DNA from: JAKVCB01 sp963578605
GTDB taxonomy: Bacteria; Planctomycetota; Planctomycetia; Pirellulales; Lacipirellulaceae
NCBI GenBank assembly: GCA_963578605.1
Contig: CAUZEA010000044.1
Location: 1 to 44,087, forward strand
Reading direction: 5' to 3'
DNA: 44,087 nt
In this document: piece after piece, positions 1-7,627 of the stretch
How the letters are laid out: each line of letters opens with the position of its first letter
Numbering within the stretch: position 1 is the stretch's first letter
The notes under the pieces: generated by a model
Database searches by the model: none
Told to the model about the DNA's origin: nothing
Seen by the model: only the letters and a program-made list of their open reading frames with translations
Translations under genes and position numbers: made by a program

Positions 1-163
1 CCGGCTGCATACCTCCATATTTCTGGCGCCAACGGTAATACGTCTGTTCGGAAATCCCAAGCACCTTGCAAGCATCAGGAACCGTCTTCCCTTTACCAAG
101 CTCAACATCCGCTCGGCGTAATTTTGCAATAATCTGATCCACCGTGTGTCGCTTCTGTGACAT
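1..163 (-). CDS. IS3-family transposase OrfA, N-terminal part
   Basis: Reading from the ATG at 163 toward 1 gives MSQKRHTVDQIIAKLRRADV and then a helix-turn-helix stretch containing DACKVLGISEQTYYRWRQKY. This is the classic N-terminus of IS3-family (IS407-like group) OrfA proteins, which bind the element's ends and are normally fused to the OrfB DDE integrase by -1 frameshifting. Only the first 54 codons are present; the remainder and orfB lie beyond the left edge. The reading frame is open and undamaged as far as it goes. Confidence 0.85.
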   Translation of the reverse strand, partial: MSQKRHTVDQIIAKLRRADVELGKGKTVPDACKVLGISEQTYYRWRQKYGGMQP

Positions 164-241
164 CGCAAAGAATCCTTTCCCGGCCTCTGGCCGGACTGGA
201 TTCTCTCACTTAACCTGGAGCAAGTTTAGGGGAGGACGTCA
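1..241 (-). mobile_element. IS3-family insertion sequence, one end (runs off left edge)
   Basis: The segment contains the start of an OrfA transposase on the minus strand, its 78-bp leader and a terminal inverted repeat ending at 241. Read from outside, the end begins TGACGTCCTCCCC, the TG...CA form usual for IS3-family elements. Positions 55-241 recur almost identically, without indels, at 3230-3416, and a diverged relative starts at 43967. The rest of the element lies outside the window, so completeness and target duplication cannot be judged. Confidence 0.85.
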
Positions 242-634
242 AACGAGCAATTGCAGGAGCTGGAAAAAGAGATATTTCCGTTGGCTTTCTCTCGCAACCT
301 GTCTGGAAAATTCACCTACGTGAAAACCCAAAACCCCAACGACATTGCGGGGATTGTTGGATTCGAAAAGAACGAATATGGATTCGCAATTGTGGTTCCC
401 GGTCAGTACGGAGTCACCGCCAAAGTCCAGTACCAATGGCCCTCTGCGGTCCAGCCAGCCCAACTCGAAGCCGGCCTGACGGCCTTCGCCAATGCAACGG
501 CCAAGGTTCAAAAGAACCATAAACAGCATGTTCGGGCTGGGATGAACCAAGGGATTTACTGGAAAACGGAAATCCCCGTCGAAGACAAGATGTCGTTAAA
601 GGCCATGCAACGCCGGCCACAGCGGAACAAATAA
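242..634 (+). pseudogene. 5'-truncated hypothetical gene abutting the IS end
   Basis: An open frame runs directly out of the IS end: NEQLQELEKEIFPLAFSRNL and onward for about 130 residues to a stop at 634. No ATG lies near the junction (a TTG at 251 is possible), and the first codons read as the middle of a protein. The interpretation is a gene whose 5' part was lost when the IS inserted. The protein is mixed alpha/beta in composition, has no signal peptide, and belongs to no family I recognise. It could still be translated from TTG 251 as a 127-residue product. Confidence 0.45.
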
Positions 635-674
635 TCCGCCTGTTTGAACTTAAGGATTCCAGGAAATCCTCATT

Positions 675-2135
675 TCAAACCCAGATGTCGGAGGTGCAAT
701 CACCACCCGGAAAACGAATCTCGTGCGCGCGTGCCGCGCCTCCGGGTTCGTTTCCAAAATCAATCATGAAGTCTTCATTCAAACTCAGGCCGCCTGATTC
801 AGTGTTGCAATCCAATTGCAACAGATAGGATCCCTCTTTGGCCATCGCTGGATAAAATTGATTGTCCCAAGGACTGTACAACGAGTTAGTGACGTACAAC
901 CGTTTTCCATCCAAACTGAGTTGTAGCATTTGGGGCCCGCCACCTAGTTTTTGGCCTTTGACGGTTGCCGTTTTTCCAATCACGCCACCCAGCCAAACCT
1001 GGCCTGTCAATTTTGGATTCGCTGGATCGCTCACATCGTATTGACGCAAATCACCGTGCAGCCAATTAGAAAAGTACAGGAATCGATCATCCAGTGAGAG
1101 AACCAAGTCGGTAATCAGTCCGGGAACGGCAAACGGCCACCCCTCGGTCTCGATGGGCTCAACACCGACCACATTATCGGCGGTCCACTTTCCATCTTGT
1201 TTTTGCCAATGCCAGATGGTGCTGCTCAAGGCAGCCCCCACAAATCCGTGAGTGCTATCCGGATTGTGATGAAACCGAACTTCTAAAGGAATCAAACCGT
1301 TTTCACCCAGATCGATCGACTGCTCGATCTTGCGTTCTTGCCAATTCCAGAAATGAAGGTGACGGCCATACTTCCCTGCCTTGACGTCTTCCAACTTGAA
1401 TCCCTGGGAAACCGTATTGGGTGCCCCCCACTCGCTGGAGATCATGACGTTGTGTCTGGGCTGGTACCAATAGTCATAATTGAAATTCATTCCGGTTGAA
1501 TCGTTTTCCCAACGACCCAGGATATTGAATTCCGAGTCCATCATCATGAATCCACCGGGCGCATCACCGTTGGAATCCCCCAGCATGGAAATCAGCACGG
1601 TTCCGTCTGCCAGACAGTGGACTGTATGCGGAGCCGACAAGCCGGTCTTGGCCTTGACCACTTCCGGTTCGATGACTTTGTGTAATTTTGGCTGCCGCGG
1701 GTCTTCAGTGTCCACAATATGGATCCGTCCCGAGAAAATACCAGGCAAGGCAATGAATCGTCGATGGGCGCCCTCCTGCCCATGACAACTGCTGCAAGCA
1801 TTTCAGCCAAAATGGTGCAACTCGTCTCCCACGTTAGGCATCGCCAACCGGCTGATGACGGTCCCGTAACGGGCCGATTTAGGATCGATATCAATCGTGG
1901 CCAGGTAGTCCGGTTTTTGCGTCCCGGTCCCGGCATAAATGGCGGGAACATAAGCGACCGTTTCGGGCGGCGCCCGCATGGCATCCTGAACGGTCGCGTG
2001 CGTTCGATCGCAGCAGGCCGCGGCCGCTGTGTCGTCTGGTAGACCATCCGAAAAATCTCGGTTTGACGCGCCACCCAGCGTTGCCAAAGCCGTTGTCGCC
2101 GCCGTTGTCTTCAAAAAATCTCGACGCTTCATCAT
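675..2135 (-). pseudogene. SBP56 / methanethiol oxidase family gene with in-frame TGA
   Basis: The frame encodes a selenium-binding protein 56 (methanethiol oxidase) homologue of about 486 codons, close to the family length. It starts with a Tat-type leader (MMKRRDFLKTTAATTALATL) that would direct export. Family landmarks include MPNVGDELHHFG, NACSSCHG with the reactive Cys pair, LPGIFSGRIHIVDT, and a propeller body with SNWLHGDLRQYDVSDP and HEIRFPGGDCTSDIWV. The frame is interrupted once, by TGA at 1803-1805, exactly where relatives carry Trp (HHxGWNxCSSC). One base change (TGG to TGA) explains it. Other genes here stop at TGA, so TGA is not reassigned. It is either a recent nonsense mutation or a sequencing error. 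Translation would yield a 110-residue fragment unless the codon is read through. Confidence 0.85.
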
Positions 2136-2339
2136 TCATTCCTTTTAGGATCGCGATCGGACACCAGCGGTATTCTACCCTTCCCAGAGAGCGATAATCC
2201 AGTCCCGGCCAATTTGGCACCGATTCCATAAGTATTTCTTCGTTTATTTCATTTCGCGATCACCCATCGCCCCTTGGAACCACTACGATAAGTCCCGTTC
2301 CACACGCTAGATATCGACCCCTTCTTTTCCACAAAGTTC

Positions 2340-2735
2340 ATGTCTCTTCGTCGCATCTTATATATCGAAGATGACCAAGACATCCGCGTCGTTGTCACGA
2401 TGGTCCGCCAGGCGAGCGGTATCAATGTAGAAGGTTATTCGTGCAGTCAACAAGCGATTGACGCGGCCCCGCATGCATCGCCGGACCTGATTCTGTTAGA
2501 CATTACGATGCCCCAGAAAGACGGTTTCCAGACGTTGGCCGAACTGCGGAAACTGCCGGGATACTCTAGCATCCCCGCCGTATTCCTGACCGCTCGGATC
2601 GACCTGACCGAAAAAATCCTGAAGCCGTTCCAGCCGATTGCAAATCGCTATCAGTCACAATCAAGCGGTGAAAATATTGGAAGACGACGAACCCGCTTCA
2701 ATCGGACGTCGTGGAGCAAGCGTGACGGACGTTGA
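2340..2735 (+). pseudogene. response regulator receiver domain, damaged at C-terminus
   Basis: The first ~85 residues are a good CheY-like receiver: the acidic pair in LYIEDDQDIR, the phospho-acceptor region PDLILLDITMPQKDG and the conserved Thr in AVFLTAR. The expected segment up to the conserved Lys-Pro-Phe is missing: FLTARIDLTE is followed at once by KILKPFQP, suggesting an internal deletion. The usual C-terminal helix appears in another frame near 2638 (QIAISHNQAVKILEDDE). I infer an internal deletion plus a frameshift. It lies in a run of broken genes between two IS ends. A shortened functional protein cannot be excluded, but the alpha4-beta5-alpha5 output face is gone. Confidence 0.6.
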
Positions 2736-2762
2736 ATCGGTTTGCCGTAGTTCGAACTGGTT

Positions 2763-3104
2763 TTGCAAAAATTATGCGTATGCGAACGAGGTGAGGACTC
2801 ACCTGCAACGAGTAGCAGGCGCTGGCGAAAGCAAGATCGTGGCGACGAAGAGGTTAAAGAGCGAGAAGAGACTGCGAGGGAAGAGGCCGAGCAAGCCCAG
2901 CAAGAGTACGACACCTTTGCTAATAATCGCAGCGCATCGGACAGCTTGAATGAAGCTGAGGGTGAGCGGCAGCACCGAGCGAGTGAGGCGGTTAGAGGTC
3001 TCTATCGGAAATTGGTCAAGCTTTGTCACCCCGACCTAACGATGGATCCGCAAGAGAAGCTGCGACGCACGGAATTCATGAAAGAAATCAGGGTTGACGG
3101 CTAG
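2763..3104 (+). pseudogene. coiled-coil / J-domain-like protein remnant
   Basis: The readable part is a charged coiled coil (EEVKEREETAREEAEQAQQE) followed by a J-domain-like core (LYRKLVKLCHPDLTMDPQEK, which contains the HPD tripeptide, then RRTEFMKEI). Relatives continue with about NRAYEEGD, but here the frame reads VDG and stops at 3104. The stretch before residue ~25 has no recognisable start and is compositionally unlike the rest. I read it as the C-terminal piece of a J-domain protein, truncated at both ends. A DnaK partnership would be expected of an intact protein but cannot be assigned here. Confidence 0.5.
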
Positions 3105-3229
3105 GTTCAAAGGCGTGACGGGAATTAAAATCGCTATCAGTCGCCGCGTGTGACAATGGCCCATTTGGGTACATCCTTTGCATGTCGTGCATCACCACAA
3201 GAAAAGGAGAACCTCCGCATGGCATTCTT

Positions 3230-3416
3230 TCCCAAGCACCTTGCAAGCATCAGGAACCGTCTTCCCTTTATCAAGCTCAACATCCGCTCGGCGTAATTTC
3301 GCAATAATCTGATCCACCGTGTGTCGCGGCTGTGACATCGCAAAGAATCCTTTCCCGGCCTCCGGCCGGACTGGATTCTCTCACTTAACCTGGAGCAAGT
3401 TTAGGGGAGGACGTCA
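3230..3416 (-). mobile_element. 187-bp remnant of the same IS3-family element
   Basis: This stretch aligns without gaps to 55-241, with only a handful of substitutions, and ends in the same terminal repeat at 3416. It holds only the IS end, the leader and about the first 36 codons of orfA (start at 3338, MSQPRHTVDQIIAKLRRADV). The frame then runs into foreign sequence and stops at 3192. The inner side is cut at 3230, so this is an immobile fragment in the same orientation as the copy at 1-241. Confidence 0.85.
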
Positions 3417-3549
3417 GCTTGGTTCGGCGGTTCTATGTTTCGGTGGCGGAATCCTTGCGGGATATTCGGCTAAGGCCCCAATTCTTGCCGGGGCCTTGGC
3501 GTCGTTTCTGGCAGCAGGGCTGCTTGTCATGCGACGACGTTCCGATTGA
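3417..3549 (+). pseudogene. 3' end of a membrane protein gene next to the IS remnant
   Basis: Directly after the IS end an open frame reads LGSAVLCFGGGILAGYSAKA, then a hydrophobic segment (ILAGALASFLAAGLLVM) and a short basic tail RRRSD before the stop. This looks like the last transmembrane helix and positive-inside tail of a membrane protein. No start is available, so the 5' part was probably removed by the insertion. Family unknown. Confidence 0.4.
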
Positions 3550-3715
3550 ATCTGTGCGTTGGGCGTTTTGCCTGCGACACCCAATCCCCCGAGTCTTGAG
3601 CACGTCCTGCGACTACGATCAGACGACCCGGCTCTGGGCGTGATAGTGCCCGACCGACTTGCCCCATCTACGACGTGTGACTAGCATGGGACAAAATCCG
3701 GAAGGAATGCATCCC

Positions 3716-4231
3716 ATGTTACTCATTTGCACCGCCAGCGACGGTCACAACCGCCAACTTGCTCAGGTTCTCCACTCCACGGCGAAGGATTTGGGCATCG
3801 AGGCGAAATTTCTTGATTTGACAACCATCGATCTGCCGCTTTACACGCCAGCCACGGAGAAAAACGTCGGGCAACCGGCAGCACTCGCCCCGGTGGAATC
3901 TCTGTTTGCCGACGCCCGTGGTTTGGCGGTCTGCTCCCCCGAGTACAATGGGTCGATTCCGCCGGTGTTCACCAATACGATTGCCTGGCTGTCGCGCAAA
4001 AGTTCTGACTTTCGGAGGCTCTTTAACGGCAAACCCGTTATGCTGACAACTTACAGTGGTGGTCATGGTCAGAAGGTGCTGATGGCCATACGGGTCCAAT
4101 TGAGCCATCTGGGGTGCAACGTCATTGGACGTGATATCGCCATCAACAAGGACAAACCACTGAATCCCGATTCTGCCCGCTCGGTTCTCACGACAATGCA
4201 GCACCTGATCGAGCAACGGCGCCCCACGTAG
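3716..4231 (+). CDS. NADPH-dependent FMN reductase family protein
   Basis: This is a flavodoxin-fold oxidoreductase of 171 residues, a typical size for the NADPH-dependent FMN reductase family. Such enzymes use NAD(P)H to reduce FMN, quinones or azo compounds in the cytoplasm. The N-terminal strand and phosphate-binding loop read MLLICTASDGHNRQLAQ. The family hallmark near residue 80 is CSPEYNGSIPPVFTNTIAWL, followed by the GGHG loop. I chose ATG 3716 because GGAAGGA lies about nine bases upstream; ATGs at 3686 and 3707 are in frame but poorer. The gene is monocistronic and convergent with the FG-GAP gene. The physiological substrate cannot be told from sequence. Confidence 0.85.
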   Translation: MLLICTASDGHNRQLAQVLHSTAKDLGIEAKFLDLTTIDLPLYTPATEKNVGQPAALAPVESLFADARGLAVCSPEYNGSIPPVFTNTIAWLSRKSSDFRRLFNGKPVMLTTYSGGHGQKVLMAIRVQLSHLGCNVIGRDIAINKDKPLNPDSARSVLTTMQHLIEQRRPT

Positions 4232-4356
4232 GCATTGCCCACTGTTGATGCCGGCGACCTGGACGGGTCGGGAAAGGGGTCAAAACAAGCGATGACCGTT
4301 CTTGTACCTCAACGTCGGATTGCGATGACGCAAGGTCCGATTTTGTGGGTAGCGGT

Positions 4357-4380
4357 TTTCATGGACGCGCGTCCATGAAA
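4357..4380. repeat. perfect 24-bp palindrome between convergent genes
   Basis: The half-site TTTCATGGACGC is followed immediately by its exact reverse complement. It lies between the stops of the FMN reductase and FG-GAP genes. There is no adjacent T-run, so it is not a classical intrinsic terminator. It could be a terminator hairpin or a dyad protein-binding site. Confidence 0.6.
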
Positions 4381-4399
4381 CGCAGCTCTGTTATGCTTA

Positions 4400-5674
4400 C
4401 TACTCCGGCCCCCACTTGCCATCGCGCAGGCGGAGTCCTTTCGGTGTGGTGATCCCGTTTTCGAAGGTTCCGTTACCAACGCCCATAAGTAGCGTGCAGC
4501 TTCGCGCCTGGTAATTTGCGGTCACCACGTCAAGGTTGCCGTCACCGTCGACGTCGGCCACGGCAACGCCGTAATTGCCGAACCCGGTCTGGTATTCCTT
4601 GCGCGGAAAAAAATCCCCGTCGCCACGGTTCAGAAAGACGGAGGTAACATCCCGCTTGGTCCAATGCGTGATCACGAAGTCCACATCGCCATCGTTGTCC
4701 AGGTCACCAGTTGCAAGAAAGGCCCCATACTCACCGGCGTCCAACAACTTGTCGGTCTGGAATGTGCCATCCCCGTTGCCCATAAAGATAGAAACGCAAT
4801 TGGTTCCCAGGTTGGCGGTGACAAGGTCGATGTTTCCATCGTTGTTGAAATCGGCGGTTCGCACGTCGTTGATCGCATGGCGGCGATAGCCGGGAATTTC
4901 CGTTGCTCGGAGCGCTTGGGCTTCAATCGTTGTACCCGATTTAAAGAGAGTGCCACCGGGGCTGATCACGTAGTGCACAGTGTCGTTGTGTTCGTTGGGG
5001 ACCAGGATGTCCAGGTAGCCGTCGTTGTTCAGATCCGCGGTCTCAACGTAGTAAGCGGAAAGGCCCGCATCACACTCGAGGGCCGGGCCAAAATTAAAAT
5101 TGCCGTGGCCCTGGCGGATGAACAGTCGCCCACGCTTCAGGTCGCCCTTGTATCCGGACCCCCGGGCCGTGTAGACCAGGTCGACCTGCCCGTCGTTGTC
5201 CAAATCGACCAGGCAAACAGCCTTGGCCTGGCTCGGAACCTCGTAGGTCACCATCGGGTGGAACCGTCCTTCGCCGGCGTTGCGGGCAACGACAACCCGC
5301 CCTTGCCAATGGGGAGCGAGCTGCTCGTGCGTGAAATCCGGGTTGCTCCAGTCCTGAGGAGTGCTGTTGATTCCCACGGCCAGATCGAGCATCCCGTCAC
5401 CATCAACGTCGGCCACAGACAGGTTCTCGGCGTCCTGCGGCAGTGGTAGTTTCGCGAGTTGATTGGGTGCAAGAGATTTGAATCTGCCTTGGCCGTCTCC
5501 CTGCTCGACGGTTACCAGGCCAACAGCGTGATAGGCCAAGGCCAAATCAACAATGCCGTCGCCGGTCAGGTCGGCCACGGCGACCTTGTAGGGGCCACCA
5601 GTCTGGGCGATGGCGGCACCACCTGGTATCCAAATGGTTGCGAAAATACCGAAGCTGAGGAGCTGTTTTTTCAT
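4400..5674 (-). CDS. exported FG-GAP/VCBS repeat beta-propeller protein
   Basis: This 424-residue protein has an N-terminal signal peptide (MKKQLLSFGIFATIWIPGGA, cleavage probably after AIAQ). It is made of seven FG-GAP/VCBS repeats, each with a calcium-binding DxDxDG-type loop: DLTGDGIVDL, DVDGDGMLDL, DLDNDGQVDL, DLNNDGYLDI, DFNNDGNIDL, DLDNDGDVDF and DVDGDGNLDV. Seven repeats suggest one complete seven-bladed propeller. Such proteins are periplasmic or surface exposed and usually act in binding or adhesion; no catalytic domain is visible. ATG 5674 was chosen over an upstream in-frame start at 5773 because it places the signal peptide at the N-terminus. It is a single gene. Confidence 0.85.
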   Translation of the reverse strand: MKKQLLSFGIFATIWIPGGAAIAQTGGPYKVAVADLTGDGIVDLALAYHAVGLVTVEQGDGQGRFKSLAPNQLAKLPLPQDAENLSVADVDGDGMLDLAVGINSTPQDWSNPDFTHEQLAPHWQGRVVVARNAGEGRFHPMVTYEVPSQAKAVCLVDLDNDGQVDLVYTARGSGYKGDLKRGRLFIRQGHGNFNFGPALECDAGLSAYYVETADLNNDGYLDILVPNEHNDTVHYVISPGGTLFKSGTTIEAQALRATEIPGYRRHAINDVRTADFNNDGNIDLVTANLGTNCVSIFMGNGDGTFQTDKLLDAGEYGAFLATGDLDNDGDVDFVITHWTKRDVTSVFLNRGDGDFFPRKEYQTGFGNYGVAVADVDGDGNLDVVTANYQARSCTLLMGVGNGTFENGITTPKGLRLRDGKWGPE

Positions 5675-5821
5675 CAGAAGCACTTTTTTTGATAGGCGTT
5701 GCAGGGTACGCGTCGTAGCCACGTCCCACGGACAGGCGCAATGGTAGCCGACTCCACCGGTACATTGTAGCACGGTCCTGAATGGAGATCGGCCGGGGCT
5801 CTGCGACGTTCGTTGGGAGGG

Positions 5822-5998
5822 CTAAATTTTGTCGACAAAAATTCGAAATACAATAAAGCCCAGCAGCAAGGCCAGGGGGCCTTTCCAGAGGATCGCGTCC
5901 CCGGCCAGAACAGCCTCGTGAAACCAGGAGAGAAATGCGAATACGACGCCGTACGCCGAGACAAAAATCCACACGCGACGGGCCTTTTCATTTTTCAT
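5822..5998 (-). CDS. small two-helix membrane protein
   Basis: This 58-residue protein begins MKNEKARRVWIFVSAYGVVF and ends FIVFRIFVDKI. Two hydrophobic stretches (about residues 9-27 and 38-55) flank a short loop with Glu and Asp, and the basic N-terminus suggests an N-in hairpin. ATG 5998 was chosen because the hydrophobic pattern begins there. The gene is divergent from the ZIP-like transporter, with about 100 bp between starts. No family recognised. Confidence 0.6.
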   Translation of the reverse strand: MKNEKARRVWIFVSAYGVVFAFLSWFHEAVLAGDAILWKGPLALLLGFIVFRIFVDKI

Positions 5999-6097
5999 CG
6001 TTGTTGACTTCCAAGTTTTTCTTGCGGCTAGGAAAGGGTAACATAAACGCCCAAGCGATGTGATCTCAAGCCCCAAACCGCCCCGATCCGATTGCCC

Positions 6098-6823
6098 ATG
6101 TCCCAACCTGTTTCACTGGCAATCTGCCTGCTGGTACCCACCCTGTCGGTCCTGGCGGGTGGATTGGTTGTCCGGTTTTGGCGACCGACCTCGGTAACGC
6201 TCGCCGCGGTTCAGCATTTCACGGCAGGTTTGGTGTTGAGTGCCGTGGCGGTGGAACTGATGCCCGATCTGGTCAGCAGCCCGCATTTCGCCGCGGCGGT
6301 TGCAGGGTTTGTCCTGGGTGTCTTCTTCATGCTTGCGATCGGGAAGATTACCGAGCGGGCCGAATCGTCCGCAGGGCAGGTAGGTAGCGGTTCGGGTCTT
6401 ATCTTCGCCGTAGCAGTCGACCTGTTCGTCGACGGGTTGCTGGTGGGAACGGCATTGACAGTTGGCGCCAAACAGGGCGTGCTCATTGCGGTTGCGCTCA
6501 CGATCGAAGCTTTTTTTCTCGCGATCTCGACCTGCTCGACGCTCCGGACGCGCGGAGCAGGTCAAAGAAAACTTTTCCTGGTATCCGTCTTCCTCGCGGT
6601 GCTGGTCGCTACAGGCGTACTGGCCGCCCGCTTCTTCTCCGCCCAGCTGAGCGGCGGGCTACTCGTGGGAACTCTCTCCTTTGCGACTGCCGCGCTACTC
6701 TACCTGGTTGTCGAAGAACTTCTGGTCGAGGCCCACCGGGAGGAAGACCGCATCGCCACACCCGCTTTTTTCTTTGCGGGATTCTTGCTGCTCTACGTCT
6801 TGCAGCATTGGCTTGGCGGTTGA
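6098..6823 (+). CDS. ZIP-like metal transporter family membrane protein
   Basis: This 241-residue protein has about eight hydrophobic segments in the ZIP (ZupT-like) pattern. The second helix reads HFTAGLVLSAVAVELMPDL, as in ZIP proteins. The helices that normally carry HNxxEG and HE metal ligands read DLFVDG (about residues 108-113) and TIEAFF, so the His residues are replaced while acidic residues remain. A role in divalent metal transport across the inner membrane is therefore likely from the fold but uncertain in specificity. ATG 6098 is preferred to the TTG at 6092. It diverges from the 58-residue membrane protein; the LemA gene follows 222 bp later. Confidence 0.7.
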   Translation: MSQPVSLAICLLVPTLSVLAGGLVVRFWRPTSVTLAAVQHFTAGLVLSAVAVELMPDLVSSPHFAAAVAGFVLGVFFMLAIGKITERAESSAGQVGSGSGLIFAVAVDLFVDGLLVGTALTVGAKQGVLIAVALTIEAFFLAISTCSTLRTRGAGQRKLFLVSVFLAVLVATGVLAARFFSAQLSGGLLVGTLSFATAALLYLVVEELLVEAHREEDRIATPAFFFAGFLLLYVLQHWLGG

Positions 6824-7045
6824 ACCCGTTTCCGGGTGGGATCGCGCAGGGCGAACCGTTGTCAACGTCGGTGCAGGGTATCTTGTCCGGGAGCGAGAAC
6901 GTGTTCTGGGCGTTGTTCCGGGTACCGTCGCTCAATGATATTTTGCTCCGGCCCATCCCGTTTGCGGATCCGTCTTCCCGCTATCGTGGGCAGTGCTAGA
7001 AAGTGGGCTTCGGTCGTACGTAGACTCTGATAGGAGGACAATCAC

Positions 7046-7621
7046 GTGAGTGGATTTTTCCTGGCGGTGATCATGGTAGCAGTGGTGGCGATTGTCGGTA
7101 TCATCGCCATCTATAACAGTATGGTCGGAGGGCGAATACTCGTGCGTGAAGGATTCAGCGGCATCGATGTCCAATTGAAACGCCGCCACAACCTGATTCC
7201 CAATCTTGTCAAGACGGTTGAAGGTTACGCCGATTTCGAACGCGGTGTGCTCGACGACGTGACCCGGCTGGGAACCCAGGCGATGGGCGACCAGTCGGTT
7301 GACGAGAAACAGCACGACGAAAACGCGTTGTCCGGCGCACTGCGGAACCTGCTCGCCGTGGCCGAAAACTATCCGGAGTTGAAGGCCAACACCAACTTTC
7401 TCGACTTGCAGCAAAATCTCGCGGACATCGAAGACGCCTTGCAAAAGGCCCGTCGTTACTACAACGGTACCGTCCGTGATTACAACACCCGGGTGCAGAC
7501 CTTTCCGTCGAACCTGATCGCCAGAGCGTTTGGATTCCGGAACGAAGAGTTCTTCGAGATGGAAAATGAGTCCGAACGCGCCGTTACGGATGTCGAATTC
7601 AAATACAGCAAGCAGGAGTAG
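7046..7621 (+). CDS. lemA: LemA family protein
   Basis: This 191-residue protein has one N-terminal membrane helix (about residues 4-25), then the long helical LemA domain with the hallmark IDVQLKRRHNLIPNLVKTVE and, near the end, YNTRVQTFPSNLIARAFGF. LemA proteins sit in the inner membrane with the helical bundle outside; their biochemical role is not established. The start is GTG 7046, supported by AGGAGG about ten bases upstream. The gene is six bases from the DUF2207 gene. This pairing recurs widely in bacteria and implies joint function. Confidence 0.93.
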   Translation: MSGFFLAVIMVAVVAIVGIIAIYNSMVGGRILVREGFSGIDVQLKRRHNLIPNLVKTVEGYADFERGVLDDVTRLGTQAMGDQSVDEKQHDENALSGALRNLLAVAENYPELKANTNFLDLQQNLADIEDALQKARRYYNGTVRDYNTRVQTFPSNLIARAFGFRNEEFFEMENESERAVTDVEFKYSKQE

Positions 7622-7627
7622 CACGGC

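Noticed and set aside
1764..1805. TGA of the SBP56 gene read as selenocysteine with the following stem as SECIS
   Set aside because: The family has Trp at this position, the stem loop lacks the known bacterial SECIS features as far as can be judged, and no selenoprotein machinery is in view.
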